Of a stretch of DNA of 64,000 nt, positions 57,014-64,000 are shown in pieces. The stretch is from positions 62,001 through 126,000 of the forward strand of contig JADJTQ010000003.1 of the NCBI GenBank assembly GCA_016711125.1, written 5' to 3'. A model generated the notes under the pieces. The model had not been told where the DNA came from. It saw only the letters and a program-made list of their open reading frames with translations, and made no database searches. Every line of letters starts with the position of its first letter. Position 1 is the stretch's first letter. This DNA is from Saprospiraceae bacterium. GTDB lineage: Bacteria; Bacteroidota; Bacteroidia; Chitinophagales; Saprospiraceae. The translations under genes were made by a program, and so were the position numbers.

Positions 57014-57445
57014 CTACTCGGGAGGGCGCTTTCGTTTGCGCATGCCCGGTGACGGTGTCAAAGCGTTCTTATCTATCCATTCACCAATCATGATAGATAC
57101 CAAATCTATCTGATTCAATACTTCCCAACTACTAAATCTCAAAACGCTAAATCCAGCTTCGCTCAATTTTTGGTCTCTTAGGTGATCCTTTTGAATGGCT
57201 TCATCATCTTGATGTGTGATGCCATCTACTTCAATGATCAGTAATAATTCCAAACAAACAAAGTCGGCGATGTAGTCCAAAATTGGTCTTTCCCGCCGAA
57301 ACTGATAACCTTTCATCTGTTTGTTACTCAGTAGATATTTCCACATACAAGCAGCAGATTTGGTCATCGTTTTCTTATTGACTTTAGCCAGGGGCTGCAG
57401 CTTTTTATTATAATGGTAGTTATTTGCTTTGCTTGCTCTTTCCAT
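57014..57445 (-). CDS. DUF559-domain endonuclease (Vsr-like)
   Basis: A 143-residue PD-(D/E)xK nuclease of the DUF559 family: RRERPILDYIADFVCLELLL gives the D, IIEVDGITHQ the E-V-D motif, and LSEAGFSVLRFSSWEVLNQ the closing motif. The start is placed at the ATG at 57445; the frame extends to 57517 but that part is repeat. It lies in the restriction locus between the IS3-family element and the winged-helix gene, embedded in GC-rich repeats that belong to this gene family; so it is probably a mobile passenger rather than a restriction component. Confidence 0.78.
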   Translation of the reverse strand: MERASKANNYHYNKKLQPLAKVNKKTMTKSAACMWKYLLSNKQMKGYQFRRERPILDYIADFVCLELLLIIEVDGITHQDDEAIQKDHLRDQKLSEAGFSVLRFSSWEVLNQIDLVSIMIGEWIDKNALTPSPGMRKRKRPPE

Positions 57446-57451
57446 GCTTTT

Positions 57452-57523
57452 TCTCACGTTGTCCCCCTTGAGGACCCCTTGAAGGGGCAGGAGGTAGACT
57501 TTTATTTTTCTTGTCACTGACCC
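57452..57523. repeat. GC-rich repeat next to the DUF559 gene
   Basis: A further copy of the CACGTTGTCCCCCTTGAGG unit with CCCCTTGAAGGGGC, ending at the IS3-family element, which appears to be inserted into this repeat array. Confidence 0.6.
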
Positions 57524-57548
57524 GTCCTAAAAAAGGTTGACAAACATA

Positions 57549-58394
57549 TTATTCATTATCATCATATATAATTTGGGGTGTGGAAAACGAAAATTTATGT
57601 GGATAATTCTTCTGAGACATATCTTTCATCCGATACAAATCTATTCTTTTGTGGGTCATTCTTCCATCGTCTTGTAAGGTTTCCTTGCATTTGATGGCTT
57701 GATTCGGTGTGAGCATGTCAATGCTTAAATAGAGCCTCTTATCATTGTAGATGTTAATAATCAGTGGAATATAGCTTTTAGCTTTCTTTGCATCCAGATC
57801 GTCAACGTTGTAGATCCACTCATCTTTTAGAATACCGTTCACTCTTTCTGCAATCGAATTATCTAACGGATCCCCATCTTCTGTCATACTGATTTGTATT
57901 TTCTCTTTTAGCAATAATTTGACATAATCTTTGCTACAGTATTGGACTCCTCTATCCGAATGATGTATCAGATTGAGGATACCTTTTGGTTTTTGCTTGA
58001 AGGCCATTTTAAGCGCGATGACTGCATTGCTTGCCTCCAAGGTATCCGCAAGGCAAAAACCGACTATTTTCTTAGAATAAGCATCTGTGATAAGAAATAG
58101 ATACAATACCTCGTCAATAGTCTTAATGTACGTTATGTCACTGACCCACAACTGATTAGGCCCGATGGGCTTCATTCCTTTGGTCAGATTCCGGTATTTT
58201 CTAAGCCAATGGTGACTCTGAGTTGTTTTGATTCGGTTGCGTCTACGGCGGATTAATAGACCGTTTCTACCTAAAATGTCGAATAGGGCATCACGGCCAA
58301 TTGATATCTTATTGTCTGTCAACATTTTAGCCAATTTTCTACTACCTATTCGAGGCATGTCCTTGCGTATGTCGGAAACCATATCAAGGATCAC
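57549..58394 (-). pseudogene. IS3-family transposase OrfB, frame-broken N-terminus
   Basis: Integrase-core (rve) part of the transposase: 281 residues with HWLRKYRNLTKGMKPIGPNQ, LWVSDITYIKT (first Asp), HSDRGVQYCSKDYVKLL (second) and MTEDGDPLDNSIAERVNGIL (Glu), ending in the C-terminal helix-rich part. The natural N-terminus (LYPRVQLEVLCGLFGNSRQA) lies upstream in another frame, broken by one missing A in an A5 run (58424-58428 on the plus strand). The usual IS3 frameshift links OrfA and OrfB, but this extra break lies inside OrfB. Confidence 0.82.
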
Positions 58395-58490
58395 GTGTTC
58401 TTCAACCGCACGCTTGTATATGCTTTTTGCTTTTTATGCAAAGCCTGTCTACTGTTGCCAAACAATCCACACAATACCTCGAGTTGAACT

Positions 58491-58859
58491 CTAGGATAAA
58501 GGTCTTTTACTTTCTGGACTGTTTGGCACCAGACTTTTTCTAATAGGAATTTTTAGGTCTTCTTCAGCAATCTTAATCATCTCCAAGTAGGATGTCGACT
58601 TCAATTGTTCGTACTCCAGTTCCTTTTTTAAAAGTCTCAATTGCTCTCGAAGCCTATCAATTTCCTCTGATTTTTGTTCTATATTCATGCTAGGAAATCT
58701 AGTGTATGTTCCTGCGAACTTACGAATCCATTTCAATACAGTCGATTTCCCTTTGATACCGTACTGACGCCGGCATTCTTCCTTTGTAATCTTCCCTGAC
58801 AGGACTTCTTCTACTATCCGTATTTTAAACTCGTCCGTGTAATGGTTTACTTTATTCAT
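58491..58859 (-). CDS. IS3-family transposase OrfA
   Basis: A 122-residue helix-turn-helix protein (YTDEFKIRIVEEVLSGKITK, with RRQYGIKGKSTVLKWIRKFA) followed by the leucine-zipper-like coiled coil (EEIDRLREQLRLLKKELEYE) typical of IS3 OrfA. The C-terminus as read (LVPNSPESKRPLS) is out of the expected frame: after IPIRK the -1 frame gives KSGAKQSRK, the usual ending. One base appears to be missing in the A5 run (58535-58539 on the plus strand). It binds the inverted repeats in functional elements. Confidence 0.82.
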   Translation of the reverse strand: MNKVNHYTDEFKIRIVEEVLSGKITKEECRRQYGIKGKSTVLKWIRKFAGTYTRFPSMNIEQKSEEIDRLREQLRLLKKELEYEQLKSTSYLEMIKIAEEDLKIPIRKSLVPNSPESKRPLS

Positions 58860-58907
58860 ATTAATCCTAATTTTGGTTTTACAATTCGTGTCAACCTATA
58901 TCAGGAC

Positions 58908-59064
58908 AAGTCAATACGCCGTTTTCCCACCTGCCCCCTTAAGGGGGATATTTCTGCTAACCCTCGGCCACGTTGTCCCCCTTTGATGGGGATAGGGTCT
59001 GGACTTTTACTTTCACTTACGTCCCTTGGTCACGTTGTCCCCCTTGAGGCGGCCAGGGGGTGGA
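58908..59064. repeat. GC-rich repeats, right block
   Basis: Two more copies of the CACGTTGTCCCCC unit (about 58970 and 59032) and CCCCCTTAAGGGGG, continuing the array interrupted by the IS3-family element. Confidence 0.65.
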
Positions 59065-59474
59065 TCCTAATTCAGACAATTATCCTTTTCCTGTCTGAAT
59101 TAGGATGGTAGGATTAAAAGATTATAGGATGGACCTCAAGATGCCTTGGTCACTCATAAATAATCCTAACATCCAATAAATCCAATAAATCCTAATTCTG
59201 ACAACCAATCCTATCATCCAATAAATCCCAAAAACCTGCCCGTCCGACAGGCGGGTCCTAATTCTGACAATTACCCTTTTTCTGTCTGAATTAGGATGGT
59301 AGGATTAAAAGATTCTAGGATGGACCTCAAGATGCCTTGGTCACTCATAAATAATCCTAACATCCAATAAATCCTATGAATCCTAATTCTGACAATTAAC
59401 AATCCTATTAATCCTAATTCTGACAACCAATCCCATCATCCAACCAATCCCAGAAATCCTAATTCAGACAATAA
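59065..59474. repeat. AT-rich TCCTAATTCTGACAA repeat region
   Basis: Two direct repeats of about 115 bases (59065-59183 and 59256-59373) that share GATTAAAAGATT..AGGATGG, CAAGATGCCTTGGTCACTC and ATAATCCTAACATCC. The first opens with the 14-base inverted pair TCCTAATTCAGACA 59065-59078 / TGTCTGAATTAGGA 59092-59105; the second keeps it with one mismatch. Further single copies of TCCTAATTCTGACAA follow. One CCTGCC...GGCGGG hairpin lies at 59236-59255. Not a CRISPR: units are not regularly spaced. Confidence 0.75.
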
Positions 59475-60681
59475 TCAGCCTACCAATTCCCCTTTAAATG
59501 CTCTTTGAAGCAAGCTTTGGAATAGTTCTTCTGCCTTATCCAATGAGGCTTGTGCTTTTTCTTTTTGAGATTCGATTGCCGCTATTCTTTCTGCAAATTG
59601 ATTTTGATCTTTAATATTAGGCACCTTGATCTCGTAGTTTTGTAAATCGTCTTTAGTTATAGCTTCTCTCGTTGCACCACCTTCGGATGCTATTTTCCAA
59701 CAATTGTCTTTTAATACTTGGAGTTGTCATGTAGTACGTAAGAAAGATTGGACTTAATTTCGTTTTTAGCGGTCGTATTATCGCAACATGCTGGTTTACC
59801 CTGGCCGGCAAAAGATCAGTTGGCACTATACAACATCTGCATACAGAAGCTCCAGTGATATTGAATAAAACATCTCTTTCTTCGACTATGACATTATTAA
59901 GTGCATCTGCCTGAATATCATCGATAAAAGCTAAATCTTTTAATTTGAATTTGTGGTCATGAACATTTAGACTTCTTATCAATGAGATGCCTGAAGTTTG
60001 ATATGAGTCTTTGCCACCTCGTGGAGTGGCTCCACTTCCGATTTTGGATGTTATAGTCACTAGTTTTTCCACCTCCCACCCCCTCTCATTCCGCACCGGG
60101 TCCCCAAACATCTCCAAAAACAAACTCTGCGTCAGTTGGTCATACTTTTCGATGAGGGCTTTGGTTTTTTGGCGATACGCATCGGCAGCGTCAAGGATGG
60201 CAGCGATCTTCTTTTGGATGGGGAGTGGGGGTAGTGGGATCTGGAGTTTGTTTATTTTTGCAATTGTCAAGGCATTATATGCAGTGCCACTCGAATTTGA
60301 AGACATTGCTCCCGAGAACAATTTAGAGCTGAAGTAGTATTGAAGAAAATTGACATCTAATTTTTCAGTTGGTATAAGCTGCGTTATATTTCCATCTTTA
60401 TAGTAAAACGTACGATTGTCAACTATCCATGTATTACCTATTGAGCCAACTGAGGTAAGAAGCATGTCTACAACATTTGGTACACCAAACTTCAATTTTA
60501 TGTCATCGTATCGCTTTGGACTAATAAATAGTTCTGTTTCAATTTTGTCACCTTTGCTTAATTCACCAATTTCTTTAGATCTGAAGAATGGAACACCATC
60601 TTCAATATACTCGTGAGCGAAGATTCGTTTACTTGATTTTACTTCAGCTACTTTTCCCAATTCGATCCGTTGCCAGTCCAT
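59475..60681 (-). pseudogene. hsdS: Type I restriction specificity subunit (HsdS), C-terminal frameshift
   Basis: Provides target recognition for HsdM and HsdR, about 400 residues. TRD1 (MDWQRIELGKVAEVKSSKRI) is followed by the conserved helix PLPPLPIQKKIAAILDAADA, TRD2 (ITSKIGSGATPRGGKDSYQT) and the second helical repeat. As read, the frame stops at 59653 after LLENSIRRWCN. A one-base insertion of A in the GGAAAATAG run (59693-59696, plus strand) explains it; without it the frame gives IASEGGATREAITKDDLQNY and continues to the natural end LLQRAFKGELVG at 59475. Its ATG directly follows the hsdM stop. Confidence 0.85.
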
Positions 60682-62166
60682 TTATATACTTAGTAGATTT
60701 TCTAATTCTCGCAATAATATTTGCCTTTCGACATCTATCTCTTTAATATCCGCTATGATATTCAAAGGCGAATCATATTCAATCTCCTCATACTCAATCT
60801 CCTTATATCGATTGATACTCAAATCCCAATCGTTATCCCGGATTTCTTTTACCGGAACAAAAAAGCTCTTCTCGGTTCGCTTCCGCTTTATCTCGGTTTC
60901 CAGATTTTGCCAGCGAGTTAAAATATCCGGGATATCGTTATCGGATATCGTCGAGCGTTTGTCATCTAAACTATACCCATCGGCGGTCATATCATAAAAC
61001 CAAACTTTGTCGGTGCCGCCACTTCCTGTTTTGGTAAAAATGATCACCGCCGTACTCACTCCAGCATAGGGTTTGAAGACACCCGATGGCATCGAGATAA
61101 TCGCATTAAGCCGATGATTTTCAATGATTTCTTTTCGGATAGCTTTATGCGCGCCACTGCTGCCAAATAAGACCCCATCGGGTACAATCACTGCCGCTCT
61201 GCCTCCGATTTTGAGCATCCGTAGCATAAGGGCCAAAAAAAGCAATTCCGTCTTTTTGGTCTTACAGACTTGTAGCAATGAGCTTTCTACAGAATCATAA
61301 TCCAAACTCCCCTTAAAAGGAGGATTGGCGAGGATCAAAGTGTAGTCACTTCGTATATCGGCATTGGCTTCGCTAAGTGAATCCCGACCTAAGAGATTGG
61401 GGTTTTCAATGCCATGCAGTTGTAGATTCATCGCCCCAATACGCAGCATGGTGGCGTCAAACTCGATCCCGGTAAACATATTGCTGTCAAAATGTTTCCT
61501 AAACTGCTTATCGTGAAACCAGTCATTGTGATGATCATGTACGTATTCGCCACAGGCCACCAGAAATCCAGCGGTACCCGCCGCAGGGTCGCAGATGAGA
61601 TCTTCTTTCGATGGCTCCATCATCTCCACCATCATCCTAATGATGTGTCTTGGTGTGCGAAACTGGCCATTGGTACCCGCCGAAGCTATTTTAGAGAGCA
61701 GATACTCATATAGATCTCCTTTTGTGTCCCGGTCATCCATCTTGATCAGGTCAATCATTTGCACCACCTGATCGAGTAGCCGTGGGGTCGGTATCATAAA
61801 GGTGGCTCCTTTCATGTACTCGCCAAAGATACCCGCCTTACTACCTATCTGCTTCATATGCTCAAAGACCGTCAGATTCTTACCATTGAATTGCGGCCGG
61901 GTAAATAGCTCAAACATGGTCTGTGGGTCTTTGTTTTTAAAGCTTGACCAACGAAAGGGTTGTTCATCCTTATCATACCAGACTTTTTTCTTGGCTATTC
62001 CGGCGATGTTTGCTTTCTTTTCTTCCAGTTGCTGCTTTTCATCCAGCCGCCGCAAAAAGATGAGATAGGTCATCTGCTCGATCACCGTCAATGGGTTTGA
62101 CACACCCCCCGACCAGAATGAGTCCCAGATCTTGTCGACTTGAGCTTTGAGTTCTCCTGAAATCAT
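60682..62166 (-). CDS. hsdM: Type I restriction-modification methyltransferase (HsdM)
   Basis: N6-adenine DNA methylase of the type I complex, 494 residues and intact. The N-terminal helical domain (ISGELKAQVDKIWDSFWSGG; VIEQMTYLIFLRRLDEKQ) is followed by the methylase core with the SAM motif DPAAGTAGFLVACG and catalytic NPPF (LILANPPFKGS), then the TRD-contact region (PSGVFKPYAGVSTAVIIFTK). It lies 6 bases after the receiver-protein gene and directly before hsdS, so methylation and specificity subunits are made from a transcript that also carries the two-component genes. Confidence 0.93.
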   Translation of the reverse strand: MISGELKAQVDKIWDSFWSGGVSNPLTVIEQMTYLIFLRRLDEKQQLEEKKANIAGIAKKKVWYDKDEQPFRWSSFKNKDPQTMFELFTRPQFNGKNLTVFEHMKQIGSKAGIFGEYMKGATFMIPTPRLLDQVVQMIDLIKMDDRDTKGDLYEYLLSKIASAGTNGQFRTPRHIIRMMVEMMEPSKEDLICDPAAGTAGFLVACGEYVHDHHNDWFHDKQFRKHFDSNMFTGIEFDATMLRIGAMNLQLHGIENPNLLGRDSLSEANADIRSDYTLILANPPFKGSLDYDSVESSLLQVCKTKKTELLFLALMLRMLKIGGRAAVIVPDGVLFGSSGAHKAIRKEIIENHRLNAIISMPSGVFKPYAGVSTAVIIFTKTGSGGTDKVWFYDMTADGYSLDDKRSTISDNDIPDILTRWQNLETEIKRKRTEKSFFVPVKEIRDNDWDLSINRYKEIEYEEIEYDSPLNIIADIKEIDVERQILLRELENLLSI

Positions 62167-62172
62167 GTGCGA

Positions 62173-63075
62173 CTATTTGTTTTCATTTATTTTTTCGTTG
62201 AGCCAGCTTAAGATATCAAGTATAGCAAATACTGTGGTCTTGAGCGTATAATTTGTAGGAATCTCGCTGTTATCATGTGCACCATAGGCACTCGTATTTG
62301 CATTGATTAAATGCAATGCTGAGGCTACATGCTGTGGGATGAAGGCGGGTGGTATCTCATGGTTGAAACCATCAATACCTTTGCCTTCCAGATATCTCAA
62401 GCACCAGGTTAAATTTGGCCGACCATCAGCATGAAAGAGATCTGGATGAAGGCGTCCAAGGTCGTTGAGACATTTATAATAACCTTCCAGAATTTTCCGG
62501 CCTTTATTAAGCATTCCTTCAATTTGGCTGAGACTATTTGTGTCCATGGTTTTGCAGATATCTAAAAGCATGCCCTTATACCGTACATCAATTGCATCGG
62601 AGTCAAATATTTCAAAAACATTGCTGTATTGGTCAATAATTTGAGTTTCCGGTAATAATGCTACCTCTTCCTTAATAAATTGAATCATTTCATCAATATC
62701 GGCCGCTTTACTGAAAAACCGGATTTCATCTTCCCAAGCGTTACCTATGTCATTGTAGTAGCCTGTGTAGACGCAGTAGGGAATTGCACGTCCATTATCG
62801 GCACTAATTTTTCTGATTGAATTAATACTGTCGCGAAGTGATTTCTCGGTTTCAGTACCCACTGCAGAAGTTGCTGCACGCAGCGCCTTCGCATCGAGTA
62901 TTACCGCATCGTATTTATGGAAGTTAGCCCCGAGCTCTGCCATACCTTCCTGACTATTGATGAACGCACTCTTTACGATAATGCGATTATTTTGAAGTAG
63001 AGCCTTAGTGTCTTCATACTCTTTATGCTTGTCATCTATCCATAAGATATGAATCGGTCTTTCTTTTTTGCTCAT
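62173..63075 (-). CDS. Receiver-domain protein of the restriction operon
   Basis: A 300-residue protein. The N-terminal receiver (residues about 8-135) has the acidic pair Asp14-Asp15 (HILWIDDKHKEY), the phosphoacceptor Asp61 (DAVILDAKAL), a switch Thr104 (YCVYTGYYND) and the conserved Lys123 (RFFSKAAD). The C-terminal 160 residues are helical (DICKTMDTNSLSQIEGMLNK; LRYLEGKGIDGFNHEIPPAF) and are not a DNA-binding domain that I recognise. It begins 4 bases after the kinase stop and ends 6 bases before hsdM, so it is the kinase partner and may regulate the restriction complex rather than transcription (inference). Confidence 0.75.
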   Translation of the reverse strand: MSKKERPIHILWIDDKHKEYEDTKALLQNNRIIVKSAFINSQEGMAELGANFHKYDAVILDAKALRAATSAVGTETEKSLRDSINSIRKISADNGRAIPYCVYTGYYNDIGNAWEDEIRFFSKAADIDEMIQFIKEEVALLPETQIIDQYSNVFEIFDSDAIDVRYKGMLLDICKTMDTNSLSQIEGMLNKGRKILEGYYKCLNDLGRLHPDLFHADGRPNLTWCLRYLEGKGIDGFNHEIPPAFIPQHVASALHLINANTSAYGAHDNSEIPTNYTLKTTVFAILDILSWLNEKINENK

Positions 63076-63079
63076 CTGG

Positions 63080-63937
63080 TTAGGTTAGAGGTAAAAGAAT
63101 TTCAAAATGAATTGGAAATTCCTTATCCTTATTTTGTAGGTCGTCTTCAGAAGTCTTTGCTTCCCGAAAAATACCATTATGTTTTTCGATAATTCTCCGG
63201 ATACGGTCGCCACCAATGCCACTACCTCTGGAAGATCCGGCTTTTTTGCCCCTTTGTACGTAATCTGCGAACGTGAAGCCCTCGGGAAATCCTAAGCCAT
63301 TGTCCATGTACTCAATTGCGCAATACGGTTGGTTATTTTCATTGGCAATGTTCAATTTAGAAATGATTTTGTATTTCATGCCTTGGTCCTGGAAGCCGTG
63401 CTTTGCGGAATTGTCAATTAAGTTATATACTACCGTTGTCATCAATTGACGATCGAAAGGAATGATGATTTTCTCAAGACCCGTTGACTCAAGCACTTCA
63501 ATTGTAAATTTCGAAGTATGGGAGTAATCTTTTATGACTTGATTGAGAGAGATTTCGATGTCCATTTCCTCCAAATGAATTTCCTCTTGCTCGATTTTCA
63601 TTTTTTCTACTTCAGAATTCAATCTCTCGGTGATCGCCCTAATTCTTTTTTCATATCGGGGTAACCACTCCTTAAGCATCCAATTTGCGTCTGTGTTTTC
63701 GCGCAGTAGGGAATCATCTAGAGAGATCGGTTGATTTTGACTGGCCTTATCGGTCAGATAGTTCTTCAATAATTTAAACCCGGAAGATAATTTTTCTAGT
63801 TCACCCATGAAGTCATGTTTGAAGTTTGACAGGATCTCGAATCCCCGGTCTTGAGTCTGCAATTTATTCCTCAAGTCAACTAATTCTCTATTTTTTAGTT
63901 CTATCAATCTTTCTTTCTCTCTTGCCACATATTCCAT
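63080..63937 (-). CDS. Sensor histidine kinase, 3' part
   Basis: A 285-residue fragment of a two-component kinase. A coiled coil (REKERLIELKNRELVDLRNK) leads to the H-box NFKHDFMGELEKL (His41 of this fragment), then a second coiled coil and an HATPase domain with the N-box VYNLIDNSAKHGF, the DNGLGFPEGF motif and the G-box GSGIGGDRIRRII. The frame is open further upstream to a TAA at 63974-63976, and an A/T run there (TTTTTAAAA) suggests another one-base shift; the sensory part lies beyond the window. It is the first visible gene of the hsd operon. Confidence 0.75.
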   Translation of the reverse strand: MEYVAREKERLIELKNRELVDLRNKLQTQDRGFEILSNFKHDFMGELEKLSSGFKLLKNYLTDKASQNQPISLDDSLLRENTDANWMLKEWLPRYEKRIRAITERLNSEVEKMKIEQEEIHLEEMDIEISLNQVIKDYSHTSKFTIEVLESTGLEKIIIPFDRQLMTTVVYNLIDNSAKHGFQDQGMKYKIISKLNIANENNQPYCAIEYMDNGLGFPEGFTFADYVQRGKKAGSSRGSGIGGDRIRRIIEKHNGIFREAKTSEDDLQNKDKEFPIHFEILLPLT

Positions 63938-64000
63938 CTGCTTGTTGAGCTCTGGAAGTCCGATCGAGATCTTTTAAAAATCTTTCGGACTAATTCTACT

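Larger units (their letters stand above)
57524..58907 (-). mobile_element. IS3-family insertion sequence
   Basis: About 1384 bases. The ends match imperfectly as inverted repeats: TCCTAAAAAAGGTTGACA (57525-57542) and TGTCAACCTATATCAGGA (58889-58906), 15 of 18 positions. It carries OrfA and OrfB on the minus strand. No target duplication is obvious. It separates hsdS from the regulator-hsdR part of the restriction locus. Confidence 0.8.

Noticed and set aside
59065..59474. Possible CRISPR array
   Set aside because: Repeat units differ in length and spacing, include large direct repeats, and no cas gene is present.

Overview
The window reads as a chromosomal segment of a Bacteroidota bacterium, most likely in the Saprospiria/Saprospiraceae neighbourhood (inference). 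Support: promoters of the Bacteroidota type (TAnnTTTG) before ribA, rpsO, a Nudix-like gene and an efflux operon; a fused DAHP synthase-chorismate mutase; a short primary sigma factor; DUF5916, MbnP-like and TANFOR-type secreted proteins; and the structure of the type I restriction locus. No rRNA, tRNA or CRISPR array was recognised.

Region 1 (1-16.3 kb) is mostly core metabolism and information processing: tyrA (cut by the window edge) and DAHP synthase/chorismate mutase for aromatic amino acids, ribA, a NqrM-like small membrane protein, mazG, rpsO-pnp, rpoD, a nucleoside-type MFS transporter, purC, a DUF5916 outer-membrane protein, a CBS-domain protein and an agmatinase/arginase-family enzyme. 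Region 2 (16.4-23.1 kb) is an RND efflux operon (adaptor, permease, TolC-like channel) in which permease and channel are frame-broken, then two coupled small genes. Region 3 (23.1-32.7 kb) holds a DDAH-like enzyme, two glycoside hydrolases and a copper-type secreted cassette (Cys-motif protein, MbnP-like protein, beta-barrel protein, His-rich lipoprotein). It is punctuated by three same-orientation copies of a structured intergenic repeat whose stems covary.

Region 4 (32.9-47.7 kb) is one tightly coupled operon of very large secreted proteins: a beta-barrel protein, a 1547-residue protein, a fibronectin-III-like protein, a TANFOR-type protein, a metalloprotease-containing protein ending in a PD-(D/E)xK-like nuclease tip, and a small cytosolic protein directly after it. 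I read this as a polymorphic toxin-immunity locus with its own surface apparatus; it is the best candidate for an undescribed system here. The gene changes from GC-rich to AT-rich just after the protease, as expected for an exchangeable toxin end.

Region 5 (47.8-64 kb) is a defence and mobile-element zone: a broken IS256-family element, a secreted DNA/RNA nuclease with an OB-like tail, a GIY-YIG protein, and a type I restriction-modification locus on the minus strand. The locus runs histidine kinase, receiver protein, hsdM, hsdS, then repeats, an IS3-family element and a DUF559 nuclease, then a winged-helix regulator, a nucleotidyltransferase and hsdR. Coupling of a two-component pair to hsdMS is unusual.

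A caveat covers the whole window: about a dozen genes are broken by single-base shifts, mostly in or beside short homopolymers. This could be genuine decay, but residual indel errors of a long-read assembly explain it at least as well.
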